38,132 nucleotides of DNA, taken from Cytophagales bacterium (GTDB lineage: Bacteria > Bacteroidota > Bacteroidia > Cytophagales > Spirosomataceae). Location: positions 1 through 38,132 of the forward strand of contig RDXN01000099.1 in NCBI GenBank assembly GCA_004292855.1. The letters run 5' to 3'. Shown here piece by piece: positions 25,390 to 33,435 of this stretch; positions within the stretch are counted from its first letter, which is position 1; each line of letters begins with the position of its first letter. A program made the position numbers and the translations under genes. Below the pieces are notes generated by a model, which did not search any database, had not been told where the DNA came from, and was given only the letters and a program-made list of their open reading frames with translations.

Positions 25390-26001
25390 CTATTCATAAA
25401 CAATCCGGCTGAGGATACTACGCCCGAGCGTAACCTCATCGGCATATTCGAGGTCGCCCCCGATGGGTACCCCACGGGCAATCGTTGAAATCTTAAGCCC
25501 AAACGGCCGTAGTTTTTTCTGCAAATAAAAGGCTGTCGTATCGCCTTCCATAGTTGGGCTAAGAGCCAGAATAATTTCGCGAACGTCGCCAGCTTCACCT
25601 CGACGCAACCGCTCCATCAGCGATTCAATGTGCAGATCGCTGGGGCCAACGCCCTCCACGGGCGAGATAATCCCCCCCAAAACGTGATAGAGTCCCTTAA
25701 ACTGGGCCGTATTCTCAATAGCCAACACATCGCGCGTATCCTCAACCACGCAGATGATCGACCCGTCGCGCCGATTACTCGCACAAATTGAGCACAAGTC
25801 AGCGTCGGAAAGGTTGTGGCATTGTTTGCAATATTGCGTGCGGGACCGCACCGCCACCAGCGCATTAGCCAGGCTCTCGGTTTGTTCTTCGTCGCGTTTC
25901 AGTAGATGGAGCACGAGTCGCAGGGCCGTTTTTTTGCCTATACCCGGCAATTTAGAAACCTCGTTGACGGCGTCCTCGACTAATTTAGAGGGGTATTCCA
26001 T
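25390..26001 (-). CDS. recR: Recombination mediator RecR
   Basis: A 203-residue protein of normal family length. It contains the helix-hairpin-helix [18 protein letters not shown] (about 17-34), the zinc finger CKQC-x8-CSIC (about 58-73), and the Toprim domain beginning at [15 protein letters not shown] (about 82-96). The C-terminus has [20 protein letters not shown], the conserved DNA- and RecO-interaction end. RecR acts with RecO (and RecF) to load RecA on gapped single-stranded DNA. It is followed on the same strand by clpS upstream of it (clpS is encoded at higher coordinates), with an 8-nt-unit hairpin between them. Confidence 0.96.
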   Translation of the reverse strand: MEYPSKLVEDAVNEVSKLPGIGKKTALRLVLHLLKRDEEQTESLANALVAVRSRTQYCKQCHNLSDADLCSICASNRRDGSIICVVEDTRDVLAIENTAQFKGLYHVLGGIISPVEGVGPSDLHIESLMERLRRGEAGDVREIILALSPTMEGDTTAFYLQKKLRPFGLKISTIARGVPIGGDLEYADEVTLGRSILSRIVYE

Positions 26002-26004
26002 ATG

Positions 26005-26099
26005 TAAAGAGTGAAAGAGTGAAAGAGCTGAAGAACAAAAGGTGATTGACCGCGCCTGTGCCCATTCACTCTTTCAATCTTTCGCTCTTTCACTCTTTA
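26005..26099. repeat. Hairpin made of 8-nt tandem units between clpS and recR
   Basis: The left arm 26005-26031 reads TAAA, GAGTGAAA, GAGTGAAA, GAGCTGAA, G. The right arm 26065-26099 read on the minus strand is TAAA, GAGTGAAA, GAGCGAAA, GATTGAAA, GAGTGAA. It is the same octad family as at 8461-8547. The right arm overlaps the clpS stop codon (26097-26099). Confidence 0.8.
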
Positions 26100-26381
26100 T
26101 TGAAGTACTTCAGCCGATATACCTCGGCGACAGATTTCATTGCGCATCGGCACAAGTTGGTCCCAGGAGCCATCTTTCACCGAGCACTTACCTTTGTAAT
26201 GGATAATGATCGTACATTGCTCGGCCTGTTGGGGGGTGTGTTCGCAAACGTCCATGAGCGTGTCAATCACATGATCGAACGTGTTCACATCGTCATTAAA
26301 AACGATCAGGTGATATACGTCGGTCTCAACAACTTTGTCGAGTACCGCCACGTCGACCTCGTTTTGTTCAAAAGGCAGCAT
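26097..26381 (-). CDS. clpS: ATP-dependent Clp protease adaptor ClpS
   Basis: A 94-residue adaptor that delivers N-degron substrates to ClpAP/ClpCP. The core is complete: YHLIVFNDDVNTFDHVIDTL (about 23-42), with the Asp-Asp-x-Asn/Thr residues that line the pocket for N-terminal residues, then CEHTPQQAEQCTIIIHYKGKC and the C-terminal GISAEV strand. The N-terminal tail is short. It lies upstream of recR on the same strand; the association is probably just cotranscription. The stop codon is part of the repeat arm that separates the two genes. Confidence 0.92.
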   Translation of the reverse strand: MLPFEQNEVDVAVLDKVVETDVYHLIVFNDDVNTFDHVIDTLMDVCEHTPQQAEQCTIIIHYKGKCSVKDGSWDQLVPMRNEICRRGISAEVLQ

Positions 26382-26412
26382 ACGGAATTGGGAAATTTCG
26401 ACTTGTTTTGGA

Positions 26413-26420
26413 CAAATTTA
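26413..26420 (-). promoter_or_regulatory. Possible -7 box of clpS
   Basis: On the minus strand TAAATTTG, an exact TAnnTTTG match, 31 nt before the clpS ATG. No clear -33 element is seen. Confidence 0.35.
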
Positions 26421-26477
26421 CGCACTTTTGCCCTATAAATTAACCCTGTTTTGCCTTAAAAAGTTGCCTTTATCCCT

Positions 26478-27950
26478 ATGGATGCCACCATCGCTCTTAT
26501 CATTTTAGTCCTTTATTTCGCCATGCTCATCGGCGTATCCTACTATACATCGCGTGGGGCCGATACCAACACTTTTTTTACCGCCAACCGGCAATCGCCC
26601 TGGTATCTGGTGGCGTTTGCCATGATCGGCACGTCGCTGTCGGGCGTTACGTTTATCTCCGTGCCGGGGGCTGTGGGTGCCCTCCAAAAAGGATTTGAGG
26701 GCGTTAAAGCGTTCAACTATTTCCAGGTTGTGCTCGGTTACATCGTCGGGTATTACGTGATCGGAACGGTGCTGATGCCGCTCTACTACCGCATGAACCT
26801 GATTTCTATTTACGGCTATCTCGAAAAACGATTCGGGTTTTGGTCGTACAAAACAGGGGCCGGGTTCTTTTTGCTTGCCCGTACGGTGGGGTCGGCGGTG
26901 CGGCTCTACATTGCCGCACAGGTGCTTCAACTGGCCATTTTCAATTATTTCGGCATTCCCTTCGAAGTATCGGTCGCCATCACGATCCTGCTTATCTGGC
27001 TCTACACGTTTAAAGGGGGCGTGAAAACAATTATCGTTACCGATACCCTTCAGACCACGTTTCTGGTCACGGCGGTGATACTAACGATTATCCTGATTAC
27101 CCGCGAACTGAATTTCAGCTTTGGCGAAATGGTAAGTGCCGTGCAAAGCAGCCCGTATTCCAAGATCTTCTTTTTCGAGAACATCAACGACCCGCGCCAT
27201 TTCGTAAAGCAGTTCACGTCGGGGGCGTTTATAGCCATTGTCATGACGGGCCTCGATCAGGATTTGATGCAGAAGAACCTTACCTGCAAAAACATTGGCG
27301 AAGCCCAGAAAAACATGTTCTGGTTCACGATCACGCTCACCATCGTGAACTTTCTGTTTTTGAGCCTCGGCGCACTCCTATATATATACGCCAGCACCAA
27401 GGGCATTCCCACACCCGCCAAAACCGACGAACTCTACCCGTTGCTCGCCCTAAACCACTTTGGCCCGGTGGTGGGCATCACGTTCCTGCTAGGCATTACG
27501 GCGGCTACCTACGCCAGTTCCGACTCGGCCCTAACAGCCCTGACTACCTCGTTTTGCATTGATTTCATGAATGTGGAGCGCAAACCCGAAGCCGACCGCG
27601 CTCGCATCAAGCATTTCGTACACATCGGCTTTTCGGTTTTGTTCTGGATTGTTATTGTAATTTTCAACCAGCTCAACAGTAGCGACGTCATCACGGCCGT
27701 GTTCGATTTAGCGGGGTACACCTATGGGCCACTGTTGGGTTTATATGCGTTTGGCCTATTCTCGAACCGACCCCTCCGCGACTCGTTTGTACCCATTGTT
27801 TGTATCCTATCCCCTATTTTAACATTGATCGTCAACAACAATTCTGTCGAGTGGCTGGGTGGGTACAAGTTCGGGTTTGAGCGGCTCCTGCTCAACGGCC
27901 TGTTCACCTACCTGGGGTTGTGGGCGTTATCCTACCGCAAGACGGCTTAG
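26478..27950 (+). CDS. Sodium:solute symporter (SSS family)
   Basis: A 490-residue inner-membrane transporter with about 13 helices. Family features include the N-terminal IALIILVLYFAMLIGVSYYT helix, the unwound TM1 region around GTSLSGVTFISVPG (about 51-64), LLARTVGSAVRLYIAAQVL (about 134-152), FKGGVKTIIVTDTLQ (about 178-192) and the Na+ site region LLGITAATYASSDSALTALTTSF (about 338-360, conserved Ser/Thr). It couples Na+ entry to uptake of a sugar, sialic acid or other organic solute; the substrate is not determinable from sequence. No operon partner is present, and the genes on either side point away or toward it with repeats between. Confidence 0.93.
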   Translation: MDATIALIILVLYFAMLIGVSYYTSRGADTNTFFTANRQSPWYLVAFAMIGTSLSGVTFISVPGAVGALQKGFEGVKAFNYFQVVLGYIVGYYVIGTVLMPLYYRMNLISIYGYLEKRFGFWSYKTGAGFFLLARTVGSAVRLYIAAQVLQLAIFNYFGIPFEVSVAITILLIWLYTFKGGVKTIIVTDTLQTTFLVTAVILTIILITRELNFSFGEMVSAVQSSPYSKIFFFENINDPRHFVKQFTSGAFIAIVMTGLDQDLMQKNLTCKNIGEAQKNMFWFTITLTIVNFLFLSLGALLYIYASTKGIPTPAKTDELYPLLALNHFGPVVGITFLLGITAATYASSDSALTALTTSFCIDFMNVERKPEADRARIKHFVHIGFSVLFWIVIVIFNQLNSSDVITAVFDLAGYTYGPLLGLYAFGLFSNRPLRDSFVPIVCILSPILTLIVNNNSVEWLGGYKFGFERLLLNGLFTYLGLWALSYRKTA

Positions 27951-27997
27951 GAGAAACATCAAGTATCGATCTAGTAGCGTTGGTTTTTTAAAGAGTT

Positions 27998-28159
27998 AGC
28001 ACCAGCGGGGCGTCATGTTAATAGAAACTAGTTAGCTAACAAATAGGTAAAGCCCCGGAGGGGCGACATGTGTACGACTACCTTTGTACATGTCGCCCCG
28101 CTGGGGCTTTAATCAACCAAGATACGTGTTCCCTATTAACATGACGCCCCGCTGGGGCT
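27998..28159. repeat. Nested palindromic repeat (two related inverted repeats)
   Basis: Outer arms 27998-28024 and 28133-28159 match over 27 bp with one mismatch. Inside, a second pair (about 28048-28075 and 28086-28112) forms another hairpin. Both pairs share the core AGCCCCAGCGGGGCG(A/T)CATGT. The composite is intergenic, between the symporter and the cold-shock gene. It looks like two copies, one nested in the other, of a REP-like element I know as common in Bacteroidota genomes. Confidence 0.85.
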
Positions 28160-28178
28160 GCTTCCCCTTTAAACGCGA

Positions 28179-28204
28179 AAAGCATGCCCTTGCGGGCATG
28201 CTTT
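28179..28204. terminator. Terminator of the cold-shock gene
   Basis: AAAGCATGCCC (28179-28189) and GGGCATGCTTT (28194-28204) pair perfectly around TTGC. It lies 28 nt past the cold-shock stop codon on the minus strand, with a T-rich run following in that direction. It may also stop read-through from the symporter side. Confidence 0.65.
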
Positions 28205-28232
28205 CTTGACGTCTTCAACGGATATAAATCAG

Positions 28233-28424
28233 TTAAATAACTTCCACATCTACGGCATTCAGTCCCCGCTTTCCTTCGGTCACGTTGAACTTCACCTTGT
28301 CATTCTCGCGAATCTGGTGAACCAGACCTGACACGTGGACAAAAATGTCGGCTTGCCCACCTTCGGGGCTGATGAATCCAAATCCTTTGGACTCATTGAA
28401 AAATTTTACTGTTCCTGTTTGCAT
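28233..28424 (-). CDS. Cold-shock domain protein
   Basis: A 63-residue CspA-family RNA/DNA-binding protein. ATG 28424 (MQTGTVKFFNESKGFGFI) is the family start. RNP1 KGFGFI (about 13-18) and RNP2 DIFVHVS (about 26-32) are both present. It probably acts as a nucleic-acid chaperone. The upstream region on the minus strand is long; a near -7 box TACCTTTC lies at about 28444-28451. Confidence 0.95.
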   Translation of the reverse strand: MQTGTVKFFNESKGFGFISPEGGQADIFVHVSGLVHQIRENDKVKFNVTEGKRGLNAVDVEVI

Positions 28425-28587
28425 GTTCTTTCTTAAAACGCACGAAAGGTACGGGCAATAGTTTAGGTATCCTACTGATTTCGTGTATATTTTATTATTT
28501 TCTCCTCCTGGGCCGTATTTTACGTATAGACGCACCGTCATACTGGCATAGTTCTTGAAAGGGGCATACTATTATACAGTATAGCCT

Positions 28588-29370
28588 ATGAAACGATTAA
28601 TACCGGTTCTTTTGCTTTTAATGTTGACCACTCAGTGCGTATACGCGCAGCTTTGGTCGTACTTCGGCGTTTTTCCCCAGTACTCTCAAACCGGCAATCT
28701 TACCAAACGCCTGACTTACAATGCGTTCGTATCCTCAACGCTCAACCCGTTCCGGCAAACCACTGAAGCCAAATACTTCCCAACGAGCGATCTTCAGTAT
28801 TACCTTCAGCCAAGTTTACACTATAAACTAACGCCAAACACACAGCTTGGCATAGGTTATGCTTACGTTAAGCATCATCTGTTTGGGTTGTACGTAAACG
28901 AAAATCGAGTGTGGGCGCAGGCTACCACAAGCCTTCCACTTTGGAAGGGGCGGCTCACCCACCGGCTTCGGTACGAAGAACGATATCCGCTCAACCTAAA
29001 AACAAAGCAATGGTCGTACGCGCAGATGTTCCGGTATCATGTGGGCTTCGCGCTTCCACTATATAATACGAAGGAGAGGAAAACAGGACCGTTTGTATCG
29101 GTGTCAAACGAAGCGTTTTTGTGCTTATCGGGGGCCAAAAACAGCGCGGTTAGCTCGAAAAACGCGTTTTATGGCGAAAACTGGACCTACGCGGGCGTTG
29201 GATACAACTTCGGTAATCGGATGGGAAAACTCGAGCTGGGCTATACGTTTCAGGACTTGGTTCGGAATCCGGCCAAAGAACACCGCCACCTGCACCTGGC
29301 GCAACTCACGTGGTCAACGAACTTCTCATTTGAGAATTTAGCCATCTGGTTTGTAACGCCCCCATTTTGA
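28588..29370 (+). CDS. DUF2490-type beta-barrel outer-membrane protein
   Basis: A 260-residue exported protein (MKRLIPVLLLLMLTTQCVYA then QLWSY). The mature part is a series of amphipathic beta-strands alternating aromatic and polar residues, such as LQYYLQPSLHYKLTPNTQLGIGYAY, RLTHRLRYEERYPL and GKLELGYTFQDL, ending in IWFVTPPF. This pattern and the N-terminal QLWSYFGVFPQYS fit the DUF2490 family, thought to form small outer-membrane barrels of unknown function. It stands alone after the divergent cold-shock gene. Confidence 0.8.
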   Translation: MKRLIPVLLLLMLTTQCVYAQLWSYFGVFPQYSQTGNLTKRLTYNAFVSSTLNPFRQTTEAKYFPTSDLQYYLQPSLHYKLTPNTQLGIGYAYVKHHLFGLYVNENRVWAQATTSLPLWKGRLTHRLRYEERYPLNLKTKQWSYAQMFRYHVGFALPLYNTKERKTGPFVSVSNEAFLCLSGAKNSAVSSKNAFYGENWTYAGVGYNFGNRMGKLELGYTFQDLVRNPAKEHRHLHLAQLTWSTNFSFENLAIWFVTPPF

Positions 29371-29435
29371 GGTATGTAACAGGGGAGAGAGTAACATCTG
29401 CCGATTAGACTATAATTAATATAGGGTTAGTCCTA

Positions 29436-29465
29436 TTGCTTTTACAACAAAGCGTTTTATATTTG
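29436..29465 (+). promoter_or_regulatory. Bacteroidota-type promoter at the head of the haloperoxidase-TonB gene run
   Basis: TTG (29436-29438), a 19-nt spacer and TATATTTG (29458-29465), an exact match to the phylum consensus. It decides the next gene's start: a GTG at 29465 and an ATG at 29468 would lie at or next to the -7 box, so translation should start at ATG 29492. Confidence 0.65.
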
Positions 29466-29491
29466 TGATGGTTTCACAAACAATTCTATCC

Positions 29492-30031
29492 ATGAGACGG
29501 TTGCTTGGCTTCTCGCTGTTGCTGCTGCTACTCTACCATTCGCTGGGGGGCGTTATAGTTGCCCTCGGCTCGTGGTGGCAGGATCAGCACGATTTAAGCG
29601 AACGCCTGACCGTGTACCGTTCCGTAGATAGTATGGTAGAGTTCCAGATTCCCCTCACCGATCCGCACGATCCGGTTGTGTTAAGCGAAGCCACCAAGGA
29701 AGGCTTTGCCTACAAAGGAAACTACTACGATGTGGTGAGTGTCGAAATTCGCGATAACACCTTGTATATCAGCGGCCTCGAAAATAAAGCTGCTACGTTC
29801 TGGCAACGTGATTTGCTCTCTTTTCTAAACGACACCATTAACACTGGCTCCGACGCGAGCCGAAAAGCGAGTCATTGGCTCAAACTCCTGCTGAAAGATT
29901 ATTCGCTTAACAGCCGGACTATTCTCCGTTTCTTCTTGTACGATTGGCGTGCCGACGTTCGAATTCCCGACGCGCCCGCCCTTATGTTGACCCGCTCCCT
30001 GCCGGTCTACTCCCCCCCGCCCGAAGTCTGA
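29492..30031 (+). CDS. Membrane-anchored protein of unknown function
   Basis: A 179-residue protein with an N-terminal hydrophobic helix (LLGFSLLLLLLYHSLGGVIV) and a soluble remainder, probably periplasmic. The rest holds a beta-rich middle (EFQIPLTDPHDPVVLS, FAYKGNYYDVVSVEIRDNTLYISG) and a helical part with RDLLSFLNDTIN. I do not recognise a family. ATG 29492 is preferred over upstream starts because those overlap the promoter. It is the first gene in the co-directional run leading to the barrel, haloperoxidase and TonB genes, separated from the next by about 210 nt in which I see no further structure. Confidence 0.7.
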   Translation: MRRLLGFSLLLLLLYHSLGGVIVALGSWWQDQHDLSERLTVYRSVDSMVEFQIPLTDPHDPVVLSEATKEGFAYKGNYYDVVSVEIRDNTLYISGLENKAATFWQRDLLSFLNDTINTGSDASRKASHWLKLLLKDYSLNSRTILRFFLYDWRADVRIPDAPALMLTRSLPVYSPPPEV

Positions 30032-30240
30032 ACTGTGACTTCTTCGATTCTTCTGATTCCGCTGATGAACAGACGGCAAACGCGTCTTGTGTATCAGTGT
30101 AGTCTGACTAATCAGCTAATTCATTTTCCATTCCGATTCAGGATTACCATGTCTTGCTTTTGGGCGAATAGCGTCCAAATTGGGCATCAGGGCAACCTGC
30201 CTAATCGGTGAAATCACTGCCGCGTTAGCGGTTCGATCAG

Positions 30241-31140
30241 ATGAAATCATTTTTACGGGGCATGGGCCTACTGGCCCTCTGCCTGATTCAATATACCCCG
30301 TCGTGGGCGCAGATGCCCCACGACGCTATTTACATGCCGAAAAAGTCAGTGTGCTTCGCCGGTGTCTACGGAAAGAGTACCTGGACTGAGTATTGGGAAG
30401 GCTCGCTCAAACGCGAGAATTTCAATATCGGCACCCACACCACGCAGAGCGTTATGGGTATGGCCGCCGTGGGCGTTTCGGACCGCGTAAACGTGATTGT
30501 AGGCTTGCCCTACGTCTGGACAGGCACCTCGGCGGGCAACCTGATGGGTCAGCGGGGTTTGCAGGATGTGTCGGGTTGGGTAAAAGTTAAACTGGCAAGC
30601 CGCGAGGGATTATCGCTGCACGGAATTGCTGGTGGCTCGATGCCTGTGAGCCGGTACGTACCCGATTTTCTACCCATGTCGATTGGCATTGGTGCCCGCA
30701 CGGCAACAGGGCGGCTGCTGACAAACTACACCCACCCAACAACGGGCCTTTATCTGACCATCCACGGCTCATACACGTGGCGGAGCAATATCAACGTCGA
30801 CCGCGATGCGTATCAGGCCGATGGTCGGGTATACAATTCGCACGAGGTGAAGGTACCTCACGGTTCGGATGCGGGGTTGCGATTGGGAATTTTGCGTAAA
30901 AAATGGCAGGCCGAAGTGTTCGGTGAGCGCATGGCCAACCTGAGTGGCGACAATATTCGGCGCAACGACATGCCCTTCCCGACCAACAACATGCAGGCAA
31001 CTATGATTGGCTGGTATGCCAAGTTTCAGCCCCGCTATGTCGGCGTAAACGTGCGCATGAGCAACGTAATCGACGGCTTGAACATGGGCAAGAGTCAAAG
31101 TCTCTCAGTAGGTCTTTTGTATCAATTAGGCGGATTGTAA
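30241..31140 (+). CDS. Exported beta-barrel protein (transporter family)
   Basis: A 299-residue protein with signal peptide MKSFLRGMGLLALCLIQYTPSWA, cut before QMP. The mature part is made of beta-hairpin strands with aromatic girdle residues (VNVIVGLPYVWTG, GLYLTIHGSYTW, WQAEVFGERMANL, QSLSVGLLYQLGGL at the C-terminus). It resembles the Phenol_MetA_deg / transporter-like outer-membrane families that often stand next to pathways for aromatic or related compounds; that match is by pattern, not proven. It is followed by a 24-bp inverted repeat and the haloperoxidase-like gene, and probably forms part of the same envelope cassette. Confidence 0.75.
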   Translation: MKSFLRGMGLLALCLIQYTPSWAQMPHDAIYMPKKSVCFAGVYGKSTWTEYWEGSLKRENFNIGTHTTQSVMGMAAVGVSDRVNVIVGLPYVWTGTSAGNLMGQRGLQDVSGWVKVKLASREGLSLHGIAGGSMPVSRYVPDFLPMSIGIGARTATGRLLTNYTHPTTGLYLTIHGSYTWRSNINVDRDAYQADGRVYNSHEVKVPHGSDAGLRLGILRKKWQAEVFGERMANLSGDNIRRNDMPFPTNNMQATMIGWYAKFQPRYVGVNVRMSNVIDGLNMGKSQSLSVGLLYQLGGL

Positions 31141-31149
31141 ACTTCTCAC

Positions 31150-31220
31150 ACCCCCAACCCCCTAAAGGGGGCTATAGCTTGACTATGTTCAACCAAAGCC
31201 CCCTTTAGGGGGTTGGGGGT
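31150..31220. repeat. Perfect 24-bp inverted repeat of the CCCCCTAAAGGGGG family
   Basis: Arms 31150-31173 and 31197-31220 pair without mismatch; the loop is 31174-31196. Each arm also holds its own small palindrome CCCCCTAAAGGGGG. I know arms of this sequence as frequent intergenic elements in many Bacteroidota. It sits between the barrel gene and the haloperoxidase gene, where it could attenuate transcription. Confidence 0.9.
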
Positions 31221-31234
31221 AATCTCAGAACACA

Positions 31235-32779
31235 ATGAAATCTTTACATAAATTTTTGCTGGTTAGCGGCCTGACGCTTGGCGCGTCGGTAATGCTTGTA
31301 AGTTGCGACAAAACAGTTGACGAGTTTCAACGGGTGGCCTACACCCCTGCGAGCGTCGACGATAAGGCTGGCACCTGGAAGACCTATCTGGCCGCTCCCA
31401 CCGACCTTACATTGGCCGCTCCCACCTCTACAACCTCTGCCGAGTATGTGGCCGAGTTGAACAACCTGAAATCCGTATCGACCACGTTGAGCCGCGAGCA
31501 ACAGGAAGCCGTGGTGTATTGGGGAGCCGGTGCAGCGTACCGCTGGAACGAAATTGCCCGCGAGCTGGCCGCCCGGTACAATTTGGCCCCGGCCTCAAAC
31601 GCGGCCGGTGTTTACCCGGTGCCAAGTGCGGCCGACCCCACTGCCGACCCTAAGTTTCCATTTGCAAACCCGCCCTACACGGCTCGTATGCTTGCCCACC
31701 TGAGCGTGGCGCAATACGACGCGCTGGTGGCTGCGTGGAAGTTTAAATATCAATTCAACCGTTCGGCTCCCTCAAAAGTTGATGCGACCGTTCGGGCAGC
31801 ATTACCTGTGTCGGCGTTGCCCACGTACCCCTCCGAAGACGCCGTTGTGGCGGCTGCATCGGCGGTGATTTTGAAGGCAATGTTTCCGGGCGAGGTGGCC
31901 TTCATCGACTCACGCGTGGCCGAACACCGGGCTAGCCGCCTGTGGGCGGGCATGAACGTGGAGAGCGAACTACTCGCCGGAGCCGATTTGGGTTCGCAGG
32001 TGGCGGCCAAAGTGATGGTCCGCGCCCGTGCCGACGGTATGAGCGGAGCCAACAACCAAACCCTCACGGCGGGCATGGTTACGGCAGCTAAAGAGCGTGG
32101 CCAAACCGAAGTGTGGTTGAGCCAGGAGTCGCCGGTACGTCCGCCTATGCTCCCCAACTACGGGGCCGTACAACTCTGGAACTTCGACCGGGCGACGTTG
32201 GTAAAAATCCGGCCTGGCATGGCTCCGCAACCGGGTTCCGATCAGTTTAAAAAAGAACTGGCCGAGCTACAGGACATGCAGAAAAATCAAACCCGCGAGC
32301 AAGCCCGGATTGCCAATTACTGGTCCGACGGTGCCGGTAGCTACACGCCCCCCGGCCATTGGATGCGGGCTGCTGCCGATGCCGCTCACGAAGCCAAATA
32401 CAGCGAGGTTCGTATGGCCCGCACTCTGGCCCTGGTAGCCACTACGCTCGCCGATGCAGCCATCTGTTGTTGGGAAACCAAGTTCTATTACTACACCCCC
32501 CGCCCACAGCAATTTGGCGTAAAAACGACGATTGGATTGCCCAACTTCCCGGCTTACACATCAGGCCACTCGACGTTCTCAGGGGCAGCGGCAACGGTGC
32601 TGGGCAGCATTTTCCCAGAGCGGGCCGCCGAGTTCGACGCTAAGGCCAAAGAAGCTTCAGAATCACGTGTTTATGGCATGATTCACTTCCGGTCCGACTG
32701 CGAAACTGGTTTAACCTGCGGTAAGAACATCGGTAGTTACGCCGTAGCGCGGGGCAAAGCCGATGGGTCGGGGCTTTAA
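31235..32779 (+). CDS. Vanadium-dependent haloperoxidase / PAP2-type phosphatase lipoprotein
   Basis: A 514-residue lipoprotein (MKSLHKFLLVSGLTLGAS, lipobox MLVSC with Cys at about 24). The C-terminal helical domain carries every vanadate/phosphate-pocket residue of the vanadium haloperoxidase/PAP2 superfamily: KX6RP as K416 to R423-P424, SGH at 443-445, and SRX5HX3D as S477, R478, H484 and D488. This permits haloperoxidase or acid-phosphatase activity; which of the two cannot be told from the motif. The N-terminal half (AVVYWGAGAAYRWNEIARELAARYN) is helical, as in bacterial VHPO-like proteins. It faces the periplasm or the outer surface. It follows the barrel gene and precedes the SnoaL-like gene, with repeats on both sides. 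Confidence 0.9.
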   Translation: MKSLHKFLLVSGLTLGASVMLVSCDKTVDEFQRVAYTPASVDDKAGTWKTYLAAPTDLTLAAPTSTTSAEYVAELNNLKSVSTTLSREQQEAVVYWGAGAAYRWNEIARELAARYNLAPASNAAGVYPVPSAADPTADPKFPFANPPYTARMLAHLSVAQYDALVAAWKFKYQFNRSAPSKVDATVRAALPVSALPTYPSEDAVVAAASAVILKAMFPGEVAFIDSRVAEHRASRLWAGMNVESELLAGADLGSQVAAKVMVRARADGMSGANNQTLTAGMVTAAKERGQTEVWLSQESPVRPPMLPNYGAVQLWNFDRATLVKIRPGMAPQPGSDQFKKELAELQDMQKNQTREQARIANYWSDGAGSYTPPGHWMRAAADAAHEAKYSEVRMARTLALVATTLADAAICCWETKFYYYTPRPQQFGVKTTIGLPNFPAYTSGHSTFSGAAATVLGSIFPERAAEFDAKAKEASESRVYGMIHFRSDCETGLTCGKNIGSYAVARGKADGSGL

Positions 32780-32785
32780 TCAATT

Positions 32786-32872
32786 AGTGAATGAGCGAAT
32801 GAGTGATTTAGTGAATGGGTAACAAGAGGCCTTTTCAAATCACTTATTCATTCATTCGCTAATTCACTCATT
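32786..32872. repeat. Hairpin made of 8-nt tandem units after the haloperoxidase gene
   Basis: The left arm 32786-32817 reads AGTGAATG, AGCGAATG, AGTGATTT, AGTGAATG. The right arm 32836-32872 read on the minus strand is AATG, AGTGAATT, AGCGAATG, AATGAATA, AGTGATTT, G. Aligned, the right arm has one extra octad. It begins 6 nt after the haloperoxidase stop and ends 9 nt before the next ATG. Confidence 0.85.
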
Positions 32873-32881
32873 AAAAAAACG

Positions 32882-33424
32882 ATGAACTTCCTAAAACACG
32901 GGCTGGTAGCGATTTTGCTACTGGCTGGGCCGCGCTTTGCCGTTGGTCAATATATCGCCATGAACACAGGCATGGCACAGAAAAACGAATCGCTTATTCA
33001 GCGAAACAACCGGCTGGCGGTGTCGTCGGCCAACGGCAAAACGGCGGTGGCCTTTTTCAACGCCCTGCTCAATGCCCGCGATGTGGCATTTCTGAAGACG
33101 ATCATCACCGACGATGTGAGTTTTCGTAATTCGCTCGGCGCAACGGTTAGGGGTATCGACGGGCTAACGGCCATGATGGGCAAGATGGATCAGAACTTCG
33201 CCGGGTTTCGGATTGAAGTAACGGAGGTAATAACAGATGGCGACGTGGTGTTTCTGAAAGGCGACTTTTCGGGAACCCACAGCAGCGCGTTTCTGGCCCC
33301 GGCTGCTACGAACAAGCCGTTTACGGTGCCGGGTTTGGCGCGGTTCACCCTACGCGGGGGCAAGATTGCCGAGGGGTTTTCGGTGGTGGATTTTAACCAG
33401 ATGGTGAAACAAATTCAACCGTAA
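32882..33424 (+). CDS. Exported SnoaL/NTF2-like protein
   Basis: A 180-residue protein with a signal peptide (MNFLKHGLVAILLLAGPRFAVG before QYI). The mature part is an NTF2-like cone fold of about 120 residues: AVAFFNALLNARDVAFLKTI (first helices), VSFRNSLGATVRGIDGLTAMM, the VTEVITDGDVVFLKGDFSGTH strands, and GGKIAEGFSVVDFNQMVKQ at the end. It is of SnoaL/ester-cyclase-like type. Family members bind or convert small hydrophobic molecules, often polyketides or steroids; no catalytic residue can be named with confidence. It lies 12 nt before the CMD-like gene and is probably translated with it. Confidence 0.8.
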   Translation: MNFLKHGLVAILLLAGPRFAVGQYIAMNTGMAQKNESLIQRNNRLAVSSANGKTAVAFFNALLNARDVAFLKTIITDDVSFRNSLGATVRGIDGLTAMMGKMDQNFAGFRIEVTEVITDGDVVFLKGDFSGTHSSAFLAPAATNKPFTVPGLARFTLRGGKIAEGFSVVDFNQMVKQIQP

Positions 33425-33435
33425 TCGCCCGCATC

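Noticed and set aside
7481-32872. Repeat-built hairpins considered as CRISPR arrays
   Set aside because: Units are 7-8 nt without spacers and face each other as inverted arms; no cas genes in the window.
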